Made by a program: the position numbers and the translations under genes | The notes under the pieces: generated by a model | Databases searched by the model: none | What the model was told of the DNA's origin: nothing | The model's input: the letters and a program-made list of their open reading frames with translations, nothing else | Assembly: GCA_002083525.1 (NCBI GenBank) | Contig: LWDM01000050.1 | Location: 1 to 64,000 of the forward strand | DNA: 64,000 nt | From: Proteobacteria bacterium SG_bin9 | Lineage (GTDB): Bacteria; Pseudomonadota; Alphaproteobacteria; Rhizobiales; Xanthobacteraceae | Reading direction: 5' to 3' | Part shown: in pieces, positions 17,755 through 26,142 of the stretch | Numbering within the stretch: the first letter of the stretch is position 1 | Layout of the letters: the number at the start of each line of letters is the position of its first letter

Positions 17755-18312
17755 TCAGCCGTTCAGGAACTCGCCGGCCTTGTAAAGCGAACGGAACGGA
17801 ACGCCGGCGTCCTTGAAGGTCGCGTCCGCGCCTTCGTCGCGGTCCACCATCGTGAACACCAGCGCCACCTCGGCGCCGGCCTCGCGCACCGAGTCAACGG
17901 CCTTCAATGCCGAACCGCCGGTGGTGGTGACGTCCTCGACGATGACGACGCGCTTGCCGGCGAGACTCTCACCTTTCGCCAAACCTTCGATCGCAAGCTT
18001 GGCGCCGTGCTCCTTCGGCTTTTTGCGCACGAAGAACGCGGCAATGGGGTGACCCTTGATCCAGGAGAGCTGCGCGATCGCGCCGGCGAGCGGCACCGCG
18101 CCCATCTCGAGGCCGCCGATGTAGTCGAGCTTGTCGTCCTTCAGCGCGTCGTAGGTGAGCTCGGCGAGCAGCGCCGCGCCTTCCGGATCGAGCATGGTCG
18201 GCTTCAGGTTGAAGTAGAAATCGCTCTTGCGGCCCGAGGCGAGGGTGATCTCGCCGCGGCCGAACGAGCGGGTGGCGATGATTTTGGCGAGGCGGGCGCG
18301 GGAGGTGGACAT
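17755..18312 (-). CDS. pyrE: Orotate phosphoribosyltransferase
   Basis: Adds phosphoribosyl from PRPP to orotate in pyrimidine synthesis. The PRPP-binding loop VVIVEDVTTTGGSAL is intact. The catalytic loop Lys region (FFVRKKPKEHGAK) and SDFYFNLKPTML are typical. ATG 18312 (MSTSRARLAK) gives 185 residues. An in-frame TTG at 18318 has GAGG at better spacing, so translation could start two codons earlier. It is divergent from a GST gene. Confidence 0.96.
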   Translation of the reverse strand: MSTSRARLAKIIATRSFGRGEITLASGRKSDFYFNLKPTMLDPEGAALLAELTYDALKDDKLDYIGGLEMGAVPLAGAIAQLSWIKGHPIAAFFVRKKPKEHGAKLAIEGLAKGESLAGKRVVIVEDVTTTGGSALKAVDSVREAGAEVALVFTMVDRDEGADATFKDAGVPFRSLYKAGEFLNG

Positions 18313-18430
18313 GGACAAGGGCGACCTCGTGTTTGTTCGGCGATGTCGCGGAATTTACAGGGTGCCGCGTGGACAATCTACGCAGGATCGCGCACCGTCA
18401 ACAGCACTCGCCCACAGATAAGGTTCTGAA

Positions 18431-19057
18431 ATGACCATCGATTTCTACACGTGGAACACTCCGAACGGCCGCAAGATCAGCGTCGCACTGGAGGAAATGG
18501 AGCTGCCGTACAAGGTGCATGTGGTCAACATCACCAAGGGCGATCAGCACAAACCGGACTTCCTGAAGATCAGCCCCAACAACCGCATCCCCGCCATCGT
18601 CGATCCGGACGGACCGGGCGGCAAGCCGGTCAGCGTGTTCGAGTCGGGCGCAATCCTGCTCTATCTCGGCGAGAAGACCGGCAAGTTTCTGCCGAAGGAT
18701 CTCGGAGCGCGCATTCCGGTGCTGGAGTGGCTGATGTGGCAGATGGGCGGCTTCGGCCCGATGCCCGGGCAGGTGCATCACTTCCTCACGGTGGAGAAGG
18801 AAGAGGATCGCCGCTACGGCCTCGACCGCTACTCCAAGGAAACGCGCCGCCTCTACGGCGTACTCGACAAGCGCCTCGCCGATCGCGAGTTCGTCGCGGG
18901 CGATCTGTCGGTCGCCGACTTCGCCATCCTTGGCTGGGCGTGGCGGCACGAGCGCCACAAGGTGTCGTTCGCGGACTACCCGAACGTCGGCCGCTGGTAC
19001 GACACGTTGATGGCGCGGCCGAAGGTGAAGAAGGGATTCGAGGCGAAGCTGGATTAA
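18431..19057 (+). CDS. Glutathione S-transferase, YfcG/YghU-like
   Basis: A 208-residue cytoplasmic protein with an N-terminal thioredoxin-fold domain (FYTWNTPNGRKISVALEEM) and an all-helical C-terminal domain. The TPNGRK element at residues about 9-14, where Thr and Asn replace the usual Tyr/Ser/Cys, is typical of the YfcG/YghU (Nu-class) proteins, which act as glutathione-dependent disulfide reductases. The ESGAILLYLGEKTG segment completes the glutathione site. A related paralogue lies at 22323-23030. It is a single gene, divergent from pyrE. Confidence 0.9.
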   Translation: MTIDFYTWNTPNGRKISVALEEMELPYKVHVVNITKGDQHKPDFLKISPNNRIPAIVDPDGPGGKPVSVFESGAILLYLGEKTGKFLPKDLGARIPVLEWLMWQMGGFGPMPGQVHHFLTVEKEEDRRYGLDRYSKETRRLYGVLDKRLADREFVAGDLSVADFAILGWAWRHERHKVSFADYPNVGRWYDTLMARPKVKKGFEAKLD

Positions 19058-19066
19058 TCTTCTAAG

Positions 19067-19699
19067 TCAGGCTTTGCGCGTTTCCAGCGCCATCCGCACG
19101 GCGAGGCCCGCAAGCACGGTGCCCATCAGATAGCGCTGCACCTTGAGCCAGGTCGGTCGCGACGTCAGGAATGTCGCGATCGATCCTGCTGCGATGGCGA
19201 TCATCGCGTTGACGCTGACGCTGACCGCGATCTGGATCATGCCGAAGACGATCGACTGTGTCAGCACGCCTTGTGCCGGATCGATGAACTGCGGCAGCAG
19301 TGCGAGGTAGAGCATCGCGATCTTCGGGTTCAGCAGATTGGTGACGAAGCCCATCACGAACAGCTTGCGCGGGCTGTCGACGGGCAGCGTCTGCACCTGA
19401 AACGGTGAGCGGCCGTTCGGCTTCACGGCTTGCCACGCGAGCCACAGCAGATAGGCGGCACCCGCGAACTTCAGAGCCTCATAGGCGTAGGGCACCGCGA
19501 ACAAGAGCGCGGTGATGCCGAAGGCGGCGCACAGCATGTAGAACACAAAGCCGAGCGCGACGCCGCCAAGCGATATCAGCCCGGCGATGCGGCCCTGCGT
19601 GATCGAACGCGAGATCAGGTAGATCATGTTCGGCCCCGGCGTCAGCACCATGGCGAGTGCGACGAGGGCAAAGGCGAAGAGAGAGGAAGAGGAGGGCAT
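19067..19699 (-). CDS. LysE family amino-acid exporter
   Basis: A 210-residue inner-membrane protein with six predicted spans. The N-terminus LFAFALVALAMVLTPGPNMIYLI contains the TPGPN motif of the LysE/RhtB superfamily. MGFVTNLLNPKIAMLYLALLPQF is the other family hallmark. It probably exports amino acids or similar metabolites; the substrate is unknown. ATG 19699 is chosen because everything upstream in frame is unlike a membrane protein. It shares a 200-base divergent region with the MAPEG operon. Confidence 0.92.
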   Translation of the reverse strand: MPSSSSLFAFALVALAMVLTPGPNMIYLISRSITQGRIAGLISLGGVALGFVFYMLCAAFGITALLFAVPYAYEALKFAGAAYLLWLAWQAVKPNGRSPFQVQTLPVDSPRKLFVMGFVTNLLNPKIAMLYLALLPQFIDPAQGVLTQSIVFGMIQIAVSVSVNAMIAIAAGSIATFLTSRPTWLKVQRYLMGTVLAGLAVRMALETRKA

Positions 19700-19841
19700 C
19701 GGCAATCTGCTGTGTAAGTTTCCGCGCTGTTTTAGTCCGGCGACGTCGTCCGAGGCAGGGCCGCACCATCGGAGCTGACCGGCGGCGGCTGCAACGCTCC
19801 TGGGGACCAGCCAGCCGCTTGACCATGCCAAATCGGGTCCC

Positions 19842-19870
19842 TTGACTTTACCTACTAGTAGGTAGATAAG
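19842..19870 (+). promoter_or_regulatory. Promoter with embedded palindromic operator for the MAPEG-SDR-cupin-TetR operon
   Basis: TTGACT (19842-19847) and GATAAG (19865-19870) have a 17-base spacer. Inside it lies the perfect 16-bp palindrome TACCTACTAGTAGGTA (19849-19864), which would block RNA polymerase when bound. The layout is typical of autorepressing TetR regulators; the TetR gene is last in this operon. The start codon is 30 bases downstream. Confidence 0.65.
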
Positions 19871-19900
19871 CCAGTCACCCGAATTCAAAAGGAGCCGATC

Positions 19901-20302
19901 GTGACCAGCGAACTCTATCTATTAGTCCTGAGCATCCTGATGACTGCCCTGTTCTGGGTGCCTTACGTGCTGAACCGCCTTGTGGTCCGGGGTTTCGGCG
20001 GAACGCTCGCGGGCATGAGCCCCGATCAGGGAACGCCGCAATCCGCATGGGCGCAGCGCGCGATCAAGGCGCACACCAACGCGATCGAGAATTTGGCGAT
20101 TTACGCGCCGCTGGTGCTCGCTGCTCATGTCCTGAACCTGCACAGCCCGGCGACGCGATTTGCGGCCGTGCTCTATCTGGCGTCGCGCGCGATTCACTTC
20201 GTCGTCTACACCGGCGGCGTTCCGGTCCTGCGGACCCTCGCCTTCACCGGCGGCTGGATCGCGCAGATGATCTTCGTCGCCGCCATCCTGAAGTGGATCT
20301 GA
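19901..20302 (+). CDS. MAPEG family membrane protein
   Basis: A 133-residue inner-membrane protein with four predicted helices, in the MAPEG (membrane-associated eicosanoid and glutathione metabolism) family. The motif QRAIKAHTNAIENLAIYAPLVL matches the family core with its Glu and Asn, and ASRAIHFVVYTGG is the second conserved stretch. Some members are glutathione transferases, others have no known activity. GTG 19901 is preceded by an ideal AAAAGGAG. It is the first gene of a four-gene operon; its stop is 4 bases before the SDR start. Confidence 0.88.
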   Translation: MTSELYLLVLSILMTALFWVPYVLNRLVVRGFGGTLAGMSPDQGTPQSAWAQRAIKAHTNAIENLAIYAPLVLAAHVLNLHSPATRFAAVLYLASRAIHFVVYTGGVPVLRTLAFTGGWIAQMIFVAAILKWI

Positions 20303-20306
20303 GGCT

Positions 20307-21014
20307 GTGGCGTCATCGCGTCCCGTGATGCTGCTGGCCGGCGCTGCTGAAGGACTCGGCGCCGGTCTTGCGGCAACGTTCGCAACTGCCGGCTACGACG
20401 TGGTCGGTCTGTCGCGGACCGATCGTGCCGACCGCAAGCTGTCGGAGTTGGTCAGCACACTTGGTGGCCGCTATACGCCGATCCGCTGCGATCTCACGCG
20501 ACCGGACGATGTTACGGCAGCGGTGCTGCCGCACGCGGAGCAGCTCGCCGTGGTGATTCATAGCGCTCACCGTCTCCTCATCAAGCCGTTTTCGGAAACG
20601 ACGCCGGCGGAGTTCGACGAAGTGTGGCGTGCGGGCTGCTTCGGCGCGATGACGGTGCTGCGCGTGGTGTTGCCGGCGATGATCGCACGCGGTAGCGGCA
20701 CGGTCCTGCTTACCGGCGCGACCGCGAGCGTGCGCGGCGGCGCGAAGTTTGCGGCGTTTGCATCGGCGAAGTTCGCCTTGCGCGGCTTCGCCCAAGCGTT
20801 GGCGCGCGAATACGGTCCCGCCGGCATCCATGTCGCGCATGTCCTGCTCGACGGACTGATCGATGAGCCGCAGACGGACAGCCGCTTCGGCGCGGCAGAC
20901 ACCGGGCGGATGAATCCCGACGCTATTGCCTCAGCCTATCTCGATCTGGTCCGGCAGCATCCATCCGCTTGGACCCACGAACTCGATCTGCGTCCGTTCT
21001 CGGAACGCTTCTAG
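20307..21014 (+). CDS. Short-chain dehydrogenase/reductase with Tyr-to-Phe active site
   Basis: A 235-residue Rossmann-fold protein. The dinucleotide motif GAAEGLGAG is near residue 12. The usual active-site Tyr-x-x-x-Lys reads FASAK (in AAFASAKFALRGF), so the catalytic Tyr is Phe. TGATASVRGG occupies the position of the catalytic Ser strand. A group of SDR proteins with this TGATAS...FASAK pattern is known and may not use standard SDR chemistry. GTG start, 4 bases after the MAPEG stop, so translation is probably coupled. The substrate is unknown. Confidence 0.85.
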   Translation: MASSRPVMLLAGAAEGLGAGLAATFATAGYDVVGLSRTDRADRKLSELVSTLGGRYTPIRCDLTRPDDVTAAVLPHAEQLAVVIHSAHRLLIKPFSETTPAEFDEVWRAGCFGAMTVLRVVLPAMIARGSGTVLLTGATASVRGGAKFAAFASAKFALRGFAQALAREYGPAGIHVAHVLLDGLIDEPQTDSRFGAADTGRMNPDAIASAYLDLVRQHPSAWTHELDLRPFSERF

Positions 21015-21033
21015 GACGACGAGGAAAGAAACC

Positions 21034-21708
21034 ATGAGCGATCGTCTCATCAACGCCGATTTCACCCAGCGCGTCGTCATCAAGACCAACGATCTGCCAT
21101 GGGTCGCATCGCCGCAGCCTGGCGTCGAGCGCCGCCTGCTCGATCGCATCGGCGATGAGGTCGCTCGCGCCACGTCGCTGGTACGATACGCTCCCGCCAG
21201 CACGTTCCCGACGCACAGCCATGGTCTCGGCGAGGAGTTTCTCGTGCTGGAGGGCGTGTTTTCGGACGAGCACGGCGATTATCCGGTGGGAACCTATGTC
21301 CGCAATCCGCCGGGCAGCGCGCATGCGCCGCGCACGCGGCCGGGCTGCACCATTCTGGTGAAGCTGCGGCAGATGCCGCCGCTGAAAGTGGACCGCGTGG
21401 TGATCGATACGACGTCTGCGCCATGGACCACGGGCGCCGCAGCGGGCTTTGCGCAGCTGCCGCTTTATTCCTCGGCTGTTACGGGCGAACACGTCGCGCT
21501 GGAGACGCTCGACGCGGGCGCAAGCGCACAGCCTACCGATGCCAAGGGCGAAGAAATCTTCGTGCTGTCGGGCCAGCTCGCCGACGAGAACGGAAAATAT
21601 CCGGCCGGGAGCTGGATCAGAAATCCGATCGGCTATCGCAGCACCTTGCGGTCTCGGGCCGGAGCGGCATATTGGGTGAAACGGGGCCATCTGCGCCCGA
21701 TCATATGA
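21034..21708 (+). CDS. Double-cupin (ChrR-like) protein
   Basis: A 224-residue protein made of two cupin repeats. The first (about 35-110) has the metal-type motif THSHGLGEEFLVLEG with two His and two Glu. The second (about 130-215) is degenerate (AQPTDAKGEEIFVLSGQL), keeping the Glu residues but no His pair. The fold resembles the cupin of ChrR anti-sigma factors without its zinc-binding N-terminal domain. ATG 21034 follows GAGGAAAG at good spacing. It lies 19 bases after the SDR gene and 4 before the TetR gene. Ligand unknown. Confidence 0.85.
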   Translation: MSDRLINADFTQRVVIKTNDLPWVASPQPGVERRLLDRIGDEVARATSLVRYAPASTFPTHSHGLGEEFLVLEGVFSDEHGDYPVGTYVRNPPGSAHAPRTRPGCTILVKLRQMPPLKVDRVVIDTTSAPWTTGAAAGFAQLPLYSSAVTGEHVALETLDAGASAQPTDAKGEEIFVLSGQLADENGKYPAGSWIRNPIGYRSTLRSRAGAAYWVKRGHLRPII

Positions 21709-21712
21709 GCCG

Positions 21713-22315
21713 ATGCCGAAAACCAAGACTGCGCCGAACGCACGATCCGATACCGCCGTCAGGATTCTCGACCTTGCCGAGCGGTTGATCCAGACGCGCG
21801 GCTACAGCGCGTTCAGCTATCAGGATATCTCGGAGGCGCTCGGGATCACCAAGGCGAGCATCCACTATCACTTTGAATCCAAGACCGATCTCGGTATCGC
21901 TGTGATCGAGCGCTACACCGAAGGCTTCGGGAAAGAGCTGCAACGCATCGCCGCGAACGAGAACGCGTCATCGCTCGCGATGCTCGATCACTATACCAAG
22001 CCGTATCTTCAGTTTGCCGAATCGCCGGACAGGGTCTGTCTCTGCGGCGCGCTGGCTGGCGAGGTGATGGCACTGCCGCCGCAGCTGCGCGAGCGCGTCG
22101 AGCGGTTCTTCACCGATCATCAGGCGTGGCTCACCAGTATCCTCAAGCGTGGGGTCGCACGGGGCGAGTTCGAACTCGCCGCGCCTGCACCGAAAACCGC
22201 GCGTGCGATTTTCGGTGCCTTGCAGGGGGCATTGCTGGTGAAGCGCGCGACCGGCGACGTGTCGCAGCTCAGGGATGTGGTTGCGGTGATGAAGGCGCAG
22301 CTGTCGCCGGCGTGA
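21713..22315 (+). CDS. TetR family transcriptional regulator
   Basis: A 200-residue repressor. The N-terminal helix-turn-helix (RILDLAERLIQTRGYSAFSY, then DISEALGITKASIHYHFESK) is typical TetR. The C-terminal domain (about 80-195) resembles the TetR_C group of electrophile-type regulators, with Cys residues in DRVCLCGALAG. It is the last gene of the MAPEG-SDR-cupin operon, starting 4 bases after the cupin stop. It most likely binds the palindrome at 19849-19864 and is relieved by a reactive or thiol-modifying compound; that is inference. Confidence 0.92.
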   Translation: MPKTKTAPNARSDTAVRILDLAERLIQTRGYSAFSYQDISEALGITKASIHYHFESKTDLGIAVIERYTEGFGKELQRIAANENASSLAMLDHYTKPYLQFAESPDRVCLCGALAGEVMALPPQLRERVERFFTDHQAWLTSILKRGVARGEFELAAPAPKTARAIFGALQGALLVKRATGDVSQLRDVVAVMKAQLSPA

Positions 22316-22322
22316 GCGGCCC

Positions 22323-23030
22323 TCAACCCGGCCGCTTCGGAATTTCGACGCCGCGCTGTACGGCGGGCCGCGCGAGACCGGCCTCGAGCCAGCGCGGCAC
22401 GTTTGTCAGTTTGTCGAACTCGACGATCTCGCGCGCACCATAGAAGCCGATCAGGTTGCGCACCCAACCGAGCATCGAGATGTCGGCGATCGTGTACTCC
22501 TTCCCCATGATCCAGTCGCGGCCGGTGAGGCGCGTCTCCAGCACGCCGAGCAGGCGTTTTGACTCGTCGCGGTAACGATGCATCGGCCGTTTGTCTTCGT
22601 ACTCGCGGCCGGCGAATTTGAAGAAGAAGCCAAGCTGCCCGAACATCGGGCCGATGAAGGCCATCTGGAAAAACACCCACTGAATGGTCTCGTAACGGGC
22701 GGCCGGATCGGCCGGCAGCAGCTTGCCGGTCTTCTCGGCGAGATAGAGCAGGATCGCGCCGGATTCGAACAGGCCGAACGGTTTGCCGCCGGGACCGTCC
22801 GGATCGATGATCGCCGGAATCTTGCCGTTCGGATTGAGCGACAGGAATTCCGGTGTCCAGCTCTCGTTCGCACCGATGTTGATGGTGTGCGGCTCGTACG
22901 GCAGGCCGATCTCTTCCAGCATGATCGAAACCTTGACGCCGTTCGGCGTCGGCAGCGAGTAGAGCTGCAGGCGATCCGGATGCTTCGCCGGCCAGCGTTT
23001 GGTGATCGGGAACTTCGAGAGATCGGCCAT
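22323..23030 (-). CDS. Glutathione S-transferase, YfcG/YghU-like (second copy)
   Basis: A 235-residue GST with the N-terminal domain LQLYSLPTPNGVKVSIMLEE, with the TPNG element of YfcG/YghU proteins, and ESGAILLYLAEKTGKLL. It has about 20 extra N-terminal residues and a longer C-terminal helical domain than the copy at 18431, so it is not a recent duplicate. Probably a glutathione-dependent disulfide reductase or peroxidase. It lies 15 bases downstream of the polA stop on the same strand, and converges with the TetR gene with a 7-base gap. Confidence 0.9.
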   Translation of the reverse strand: MADLSKFPITKRWPAKHPDRLQLYSLPTPNGVKVSIMLEEIGLPYEPHTINIGANESWTPEFLSLNPNGKIPAIIDPDGPGGKPFGLFESGAILLYLAEKTGKLLPADPAARYETIQWVFFQMAFIGPMFGQLGFFFKFAGREYEDKRPMHRYRDESKRLLGVLETRLTGRDWIMGKEYTIADISMLGWVRNLIGFYGAREIVEFDKLTNVPRWLEAGLARPAVQRGVEIPKRPG

Positions 23031-23045
23031 TGATGGCTCCTGTTG

Positions 23046-26000
23046 TTAGTGCGCCTCGTCCCAGTTCCTGGCGGCGCGCGCATCGACCTGTAACGGCACG
23101 GAGAGAACGACGGCGGGGAAGGGCGCTTCCTCCATCACCTTCTGTACCACCGGCAACGTCTTCTCGACTTCCTTCTCCGGCACCTCGAAGATCAGCTCGT
23201 CGTGCACCTGCAGCAGCATTTGCGCGGAGAGCCTCTTTTGTGCGAGCGCGTCGTCCATGCGGATCATGGCGCGGCGGATGATGTCGGCCGCCGAACCCTG
23301 CAGGCGCGCGTTGATCGCGGCGCGTTCGTTGAAAGACCGGATCGATGGGTTCGATGCCTTGATGTCCGGGTAGTGACACTTGCGCCCGAAGATCGTCTCG
23401 ACATAGCCGTGCTCGCGGCAGAAGTCGCGGGTCTGGTCCATGTAGGCGCGGATGCCGGGGAAGCGCTCGAAGTACTTCTTGATGTAAGCGGAGGCTTCCT
23501 CGCGCGGAATGCCGAGCTGGTTGGCGAGGCCGAAGGCCGAGATGCCGTAGATGATGCCGAAGTTGATCGCCTTCGCGCGGCGGCGGATTTCCGCCGGCAT
23601 ATCCTTGATCGGCACACCGAACATTTCCGACGCCGTCATCGCGTGAATATCGAGGCCTTCGCGGAAGGCATTCTTCAGCGCCGGGATGTCGGCGATTTCG
23701 GCGAGCAGCCGCAACTCGATCTGCGAGTAGTCGGCGGAGACGAGCTTGTGGCCCGGCGTCGCGATGAAGGCCTTTCTGATTTTGCGGCCTTCCTCGTTGC
23801 GCACCGGAATGTTCTGCAGGTTCGGTTCGTTCGATGACAGGCGGCCGGTCGTGGTCGCAGCGAGCGAATAGGTCGTGTGCACGCGCTGCGTTTGCGGATT
23901 GACGTATTCCGGCAACGCGTCGGTGTAGGTCGACTTCAGCTTCGAGACTTGCCGCCACTCCAGAATCTTTTTCGGGAATTCGTGACCCGACTCGGCGAGG
24001 TCATCGAGAATCTGCGCCGACGTCGACCAGGCGCCGGTCTTGGTCTTGGTGCCGCCGGGCAGGCCCATCTTGCCGAACATGATATCGCCGAGCTGTTTTG
24101 GACTGCCCGGATTGACCTCCTCGCCGGCGATGTCGCGGATTTCTGCTTCGACGCGTGCGGCGGTCTGCGCGAACTCGCCGGAGAGACGCGAGAGCGTCTG
24201 CCGGTCGATCGAGATGCCGCGGCGCTCCATGCGCGCGAGCACCGGCACCATCGGCCGTTCCAGCGTCTCGTAGACCGTGTTCATGCGTTCGGCGACGAGG
24301 CGCGGCTTCAGCGCGTACCAGAGGCGTAGCGCGAGGTCGGATGTTTCCGCGGCGTATTCCGACGCCTTCTCGATGGTCACCTGATCGTAGCCGAGCCGGT
24401 TCTTGCCGGTGCCGGCGATGCTGTCGTAGGCGATGGGTGTGTGGCCGAGCCAATTTTCGGACATCGACTCCAGCGAATGGCTGCCACGGCCGGCGTCCAG
24501 CACATAGGAAATCAGCATCACATCTTCGACCGGCGTCAAGGTGATGCCGTGCTGCGCGAGGACGAGCGCGTCGAATTTCAGATTGCGCCCGATCTTCAGG
24601 ATGCCCGGATGTTCCAGCAGCGGCTTGAGTGTCGCAAGCGCTTCCCGTACGTCGATCTGATCCGCTGCAAGGCCGCCCGCGAACAGGCCTGCGCCATCGC
24701 CAGCCTTCTTGTGCGTGAGCGGCACGTAGCAGGCCTCGCTCGGTCCGATCGCGAGCGAAATGCCGCACAGTTCGGTCTGCATCGGATCGTCGGTGAGGGT
24801 CTGTGCTCCGACGGCGATCTGTGCTCGGTCTTGCGCCTTCGCGATCCAGGCCTTGAGTTGCGCGACGCTGCGGATGGTCTCGTACTTGCCGCGATTAACC
24901 GGAATTTTCTTCGCGGCATCCGCACGTTGAGCAACAAGCACCGCCGGCTGGGAAGTGCCGCCGCCCGCCGGGTTGGCGTTTGCCGACTTGGCGGGGCGAG
25001 CGCCGACATCCTTCGGCTGTTCCGGCGTGCCAAGGTCGAGCATCGGTGCCGCACTTGTCGCCGTACTTGCCGCCTTGTTAGCGCCGCTCGCCATCGCCGC
25101 GTCGGCTTCGATTTCAGCGGCATTGATTTCGGAATATTCGGCGACGCGCTTGGTCAGCGTCGTGAATTCCATCGCCTTGAGGAAGGCGATCAGCTTCTTC
25201 GCATCCGGCTCGTGCACGGCCAGTTCGTCGAGCGGGACGTCGAGCGCGACCTTGTCGTCGAGCTTGACCAGGTCGCGCGAGATGCGGGCCTTGTCCGCAT
25301 TTTCGATCAGCGCCTCGCGTCGCTTCGGCTGCTTGATCTCGCCGGCGCGGGCCAGCAATGTATCCAGATCGCCGTATTCGGTGATGAGTTGCGCGGCGGT
25401 TTTCACGCCGATGCCGGGAACGCCCGGCACGTTGTCGACGCTGTCGCCGGCAAGCGCCTGCACTTCGACGACCTTCTCCGGCGGCACGCCGAACTTCTCG
25501 ATCACCTCGGGAATGCCGATGCGGCGATCCTTCATGGTGTCGTACATCATCACCTTGTCGGTGACGAGTTGCATGAGATCCTTGTCCGACGAGACGATGG
25601 TCGCGGTCGCGCCGCGCTCTCCGGCTTCGCGCGCGTAGGTCGCGATCAGGTCGTCGGCCTCGAAGCCGCCTTGTTCGAGGCACGGCAGATCGAATGCGCG
25701 CACGGCGTCACGGATCAGGCCGAACTGCGGGATCAGGTCATCCGGCGCCGGCGGGCGGTGCGCCTTGTAGTCGGGATAGAGCGTGTTGCGGAACGTGACT
25801 TCGGATTTGTCGAAGACGATGCCGAGATGGGTCGGGCGGTTGTCCTGCGGCATATCGCGCAAGAGCTTCCACAACATGTTGCAGAAGCCGAGCACGGCAT
25901 TGACCTGCAGACCGTCGGATTTGCGGTTCAGCGGCGGCAGCGCGTGGTAGGCGCGGAAGATGTAAGAAGACCCGTCGACCAGAAAGACGTGGTCGCCCTT

Positions 26001-26060
26001 TTTCAGGGTGCTGGCGGAGACGGGTTTGGGGGCGGCTGCAGTTGCGGGCTTTTTCGGCAT
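23046..26060 (-). CDS. polA: DNA polymerase I with a degenerate proofreading motif
   Basis: Repair and Okazaki-fragment polymerase. The 5' nuclease domain is about 20-320 (VFLVDGSSYIFRAYHALPPL, GFEADDLIATY, SSDKDLMQLV). The 3'-5' exonuclease domain is about 395-600, and the polymerase domain about 620-1004 with DYSQIELRLLAEIA, RRAKAINFGIIYG and QVHDELIFEVP intact. The ExoI site, normally Asp-x-Glu in FDTET, reads VGAQT with Gly418 and Gln420. The ExoII Asp (NLKFD) and ExoIII (YAAETSD) remain. A Thr/Ala-rich insert lies around 330-380. ATG 26060 gives 1004 residues. Confidence 0.97.
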   Translation of the reverse strand: MPKKPATAAAPKPVSASTLKKGDHVFLVDGSSYIFRAYHALPPLNRKSDGLQVNAVLGFCNMLWKLLRDMPQDNRPTHLGIVFDKSEVTFRNTLYPDYKAHRPPAPDDLIPQFGLIRDAVRAFDLPCLEQGGFEADDLIATYAREAGERGATATIVSSDKDLMQLVTDKVMMYDTMKDRRIGIPEVIEKFGVPPEKVVEVQALAGDSVDNVPGVPGIGVKTAAQLITEYGDLDTLLARAGEIKQPKRREALIENADKARISRDLVKLDDKVALDVPLDELAVHEPDAKKLIAFLKAMEFTTLTKRVAEYSEINAAEIEADAAMASGANKAASTATSAAPMLDLGTPEQPKDVGARPAKSANANPAGGGTSQPAVLVAQRADAAKKIPVNRGKYETIRSVAQLKAWIAKAQDRAQIAVGAQTLTDDPMQTELCGISLAIGPSEACYVPLTHKKAGDGAGLFAGGLAADQIDVREALATLKPLLEHPGILKIGRNLKFDALVLAQHGITLTPVEDVMLISYVLDAGRGSHSLESMSENWLGHTPIAYDSIAGTGKNRLGYDQVTIEKASEYAAETSDLALRLWYALKPRLVAERMNTVYETLERPMVPVLARMERRGISIDRQTLSRLSGEFAQTAARVEAEIRDIAGEEVNPGSPKQLGDIMFGKMGLPGGTKTKTGAWSTSAQILDDLAESGHEFPKKILEWRQVSKLKSTYTDALPEYVNPQTQRVHTTYSLAATTTGRLSSNEPNLQNIPVRNEEGRKIRKAFIATPGHKLVSADYSQIELRLLAEIADIPALKNAFREGLDIHAMTASEMFGVPIKDMPAEIRRRAKAINFGIIYGISAFGLANQLGIPREEASAYIKKYFERFPGIRAYMDQTRDFCREHGYVETIFGRKCHYPDIKASNPSIRSFNERAAINARLQGSAADIIRRAMIRMDDALAQKRLSAQMLLQVHDELIFEVPEKEVEKTLPVVQKVMEEAPFPAVVLSVPLQVDARAARNWDEAH

Positions 26061-26113
26061 GGCCCGCAACTTAAGGATTTTGGCCGCGATTGACAGCCCT
26101 TGAAGTCGCGATG

Positions 26114-26132
26114 CCTGTCAGAAACTGACAGG
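26114..26132. promoter_or_regulatory. Perfect inverted repeat between the acyltransferase and polA
   Basis: CCTGTCAG-AAA-CTGACAGG, 8-bp arms with a 3-base loop. It lies 54 bases upstream of the polA start and 10 bases after the acyltransferase stop, on the minus strand. No T-run follows on that strand, so a terminator role is weak. It may be a protein-binding site at the polA promoter. Confidence 0.5.
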
Positions 26133-26142
26133 TACTTTGCGG

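Noticed and set aside
22120..23958. A 612-codon open frame on the minus strand
   Set aside because: It is a shifted frame over polA and the GST gene. The composition (Arg/His-rich, no domain) and total overlap with two clear genes show it is a GC-rich shadow.
24441..26093. A 550-codon open frame on the plus strand opposite polA
   Set aside because: Antisense to polA throughout and without any recognisable domain. High GC content keeps stop codons rare.
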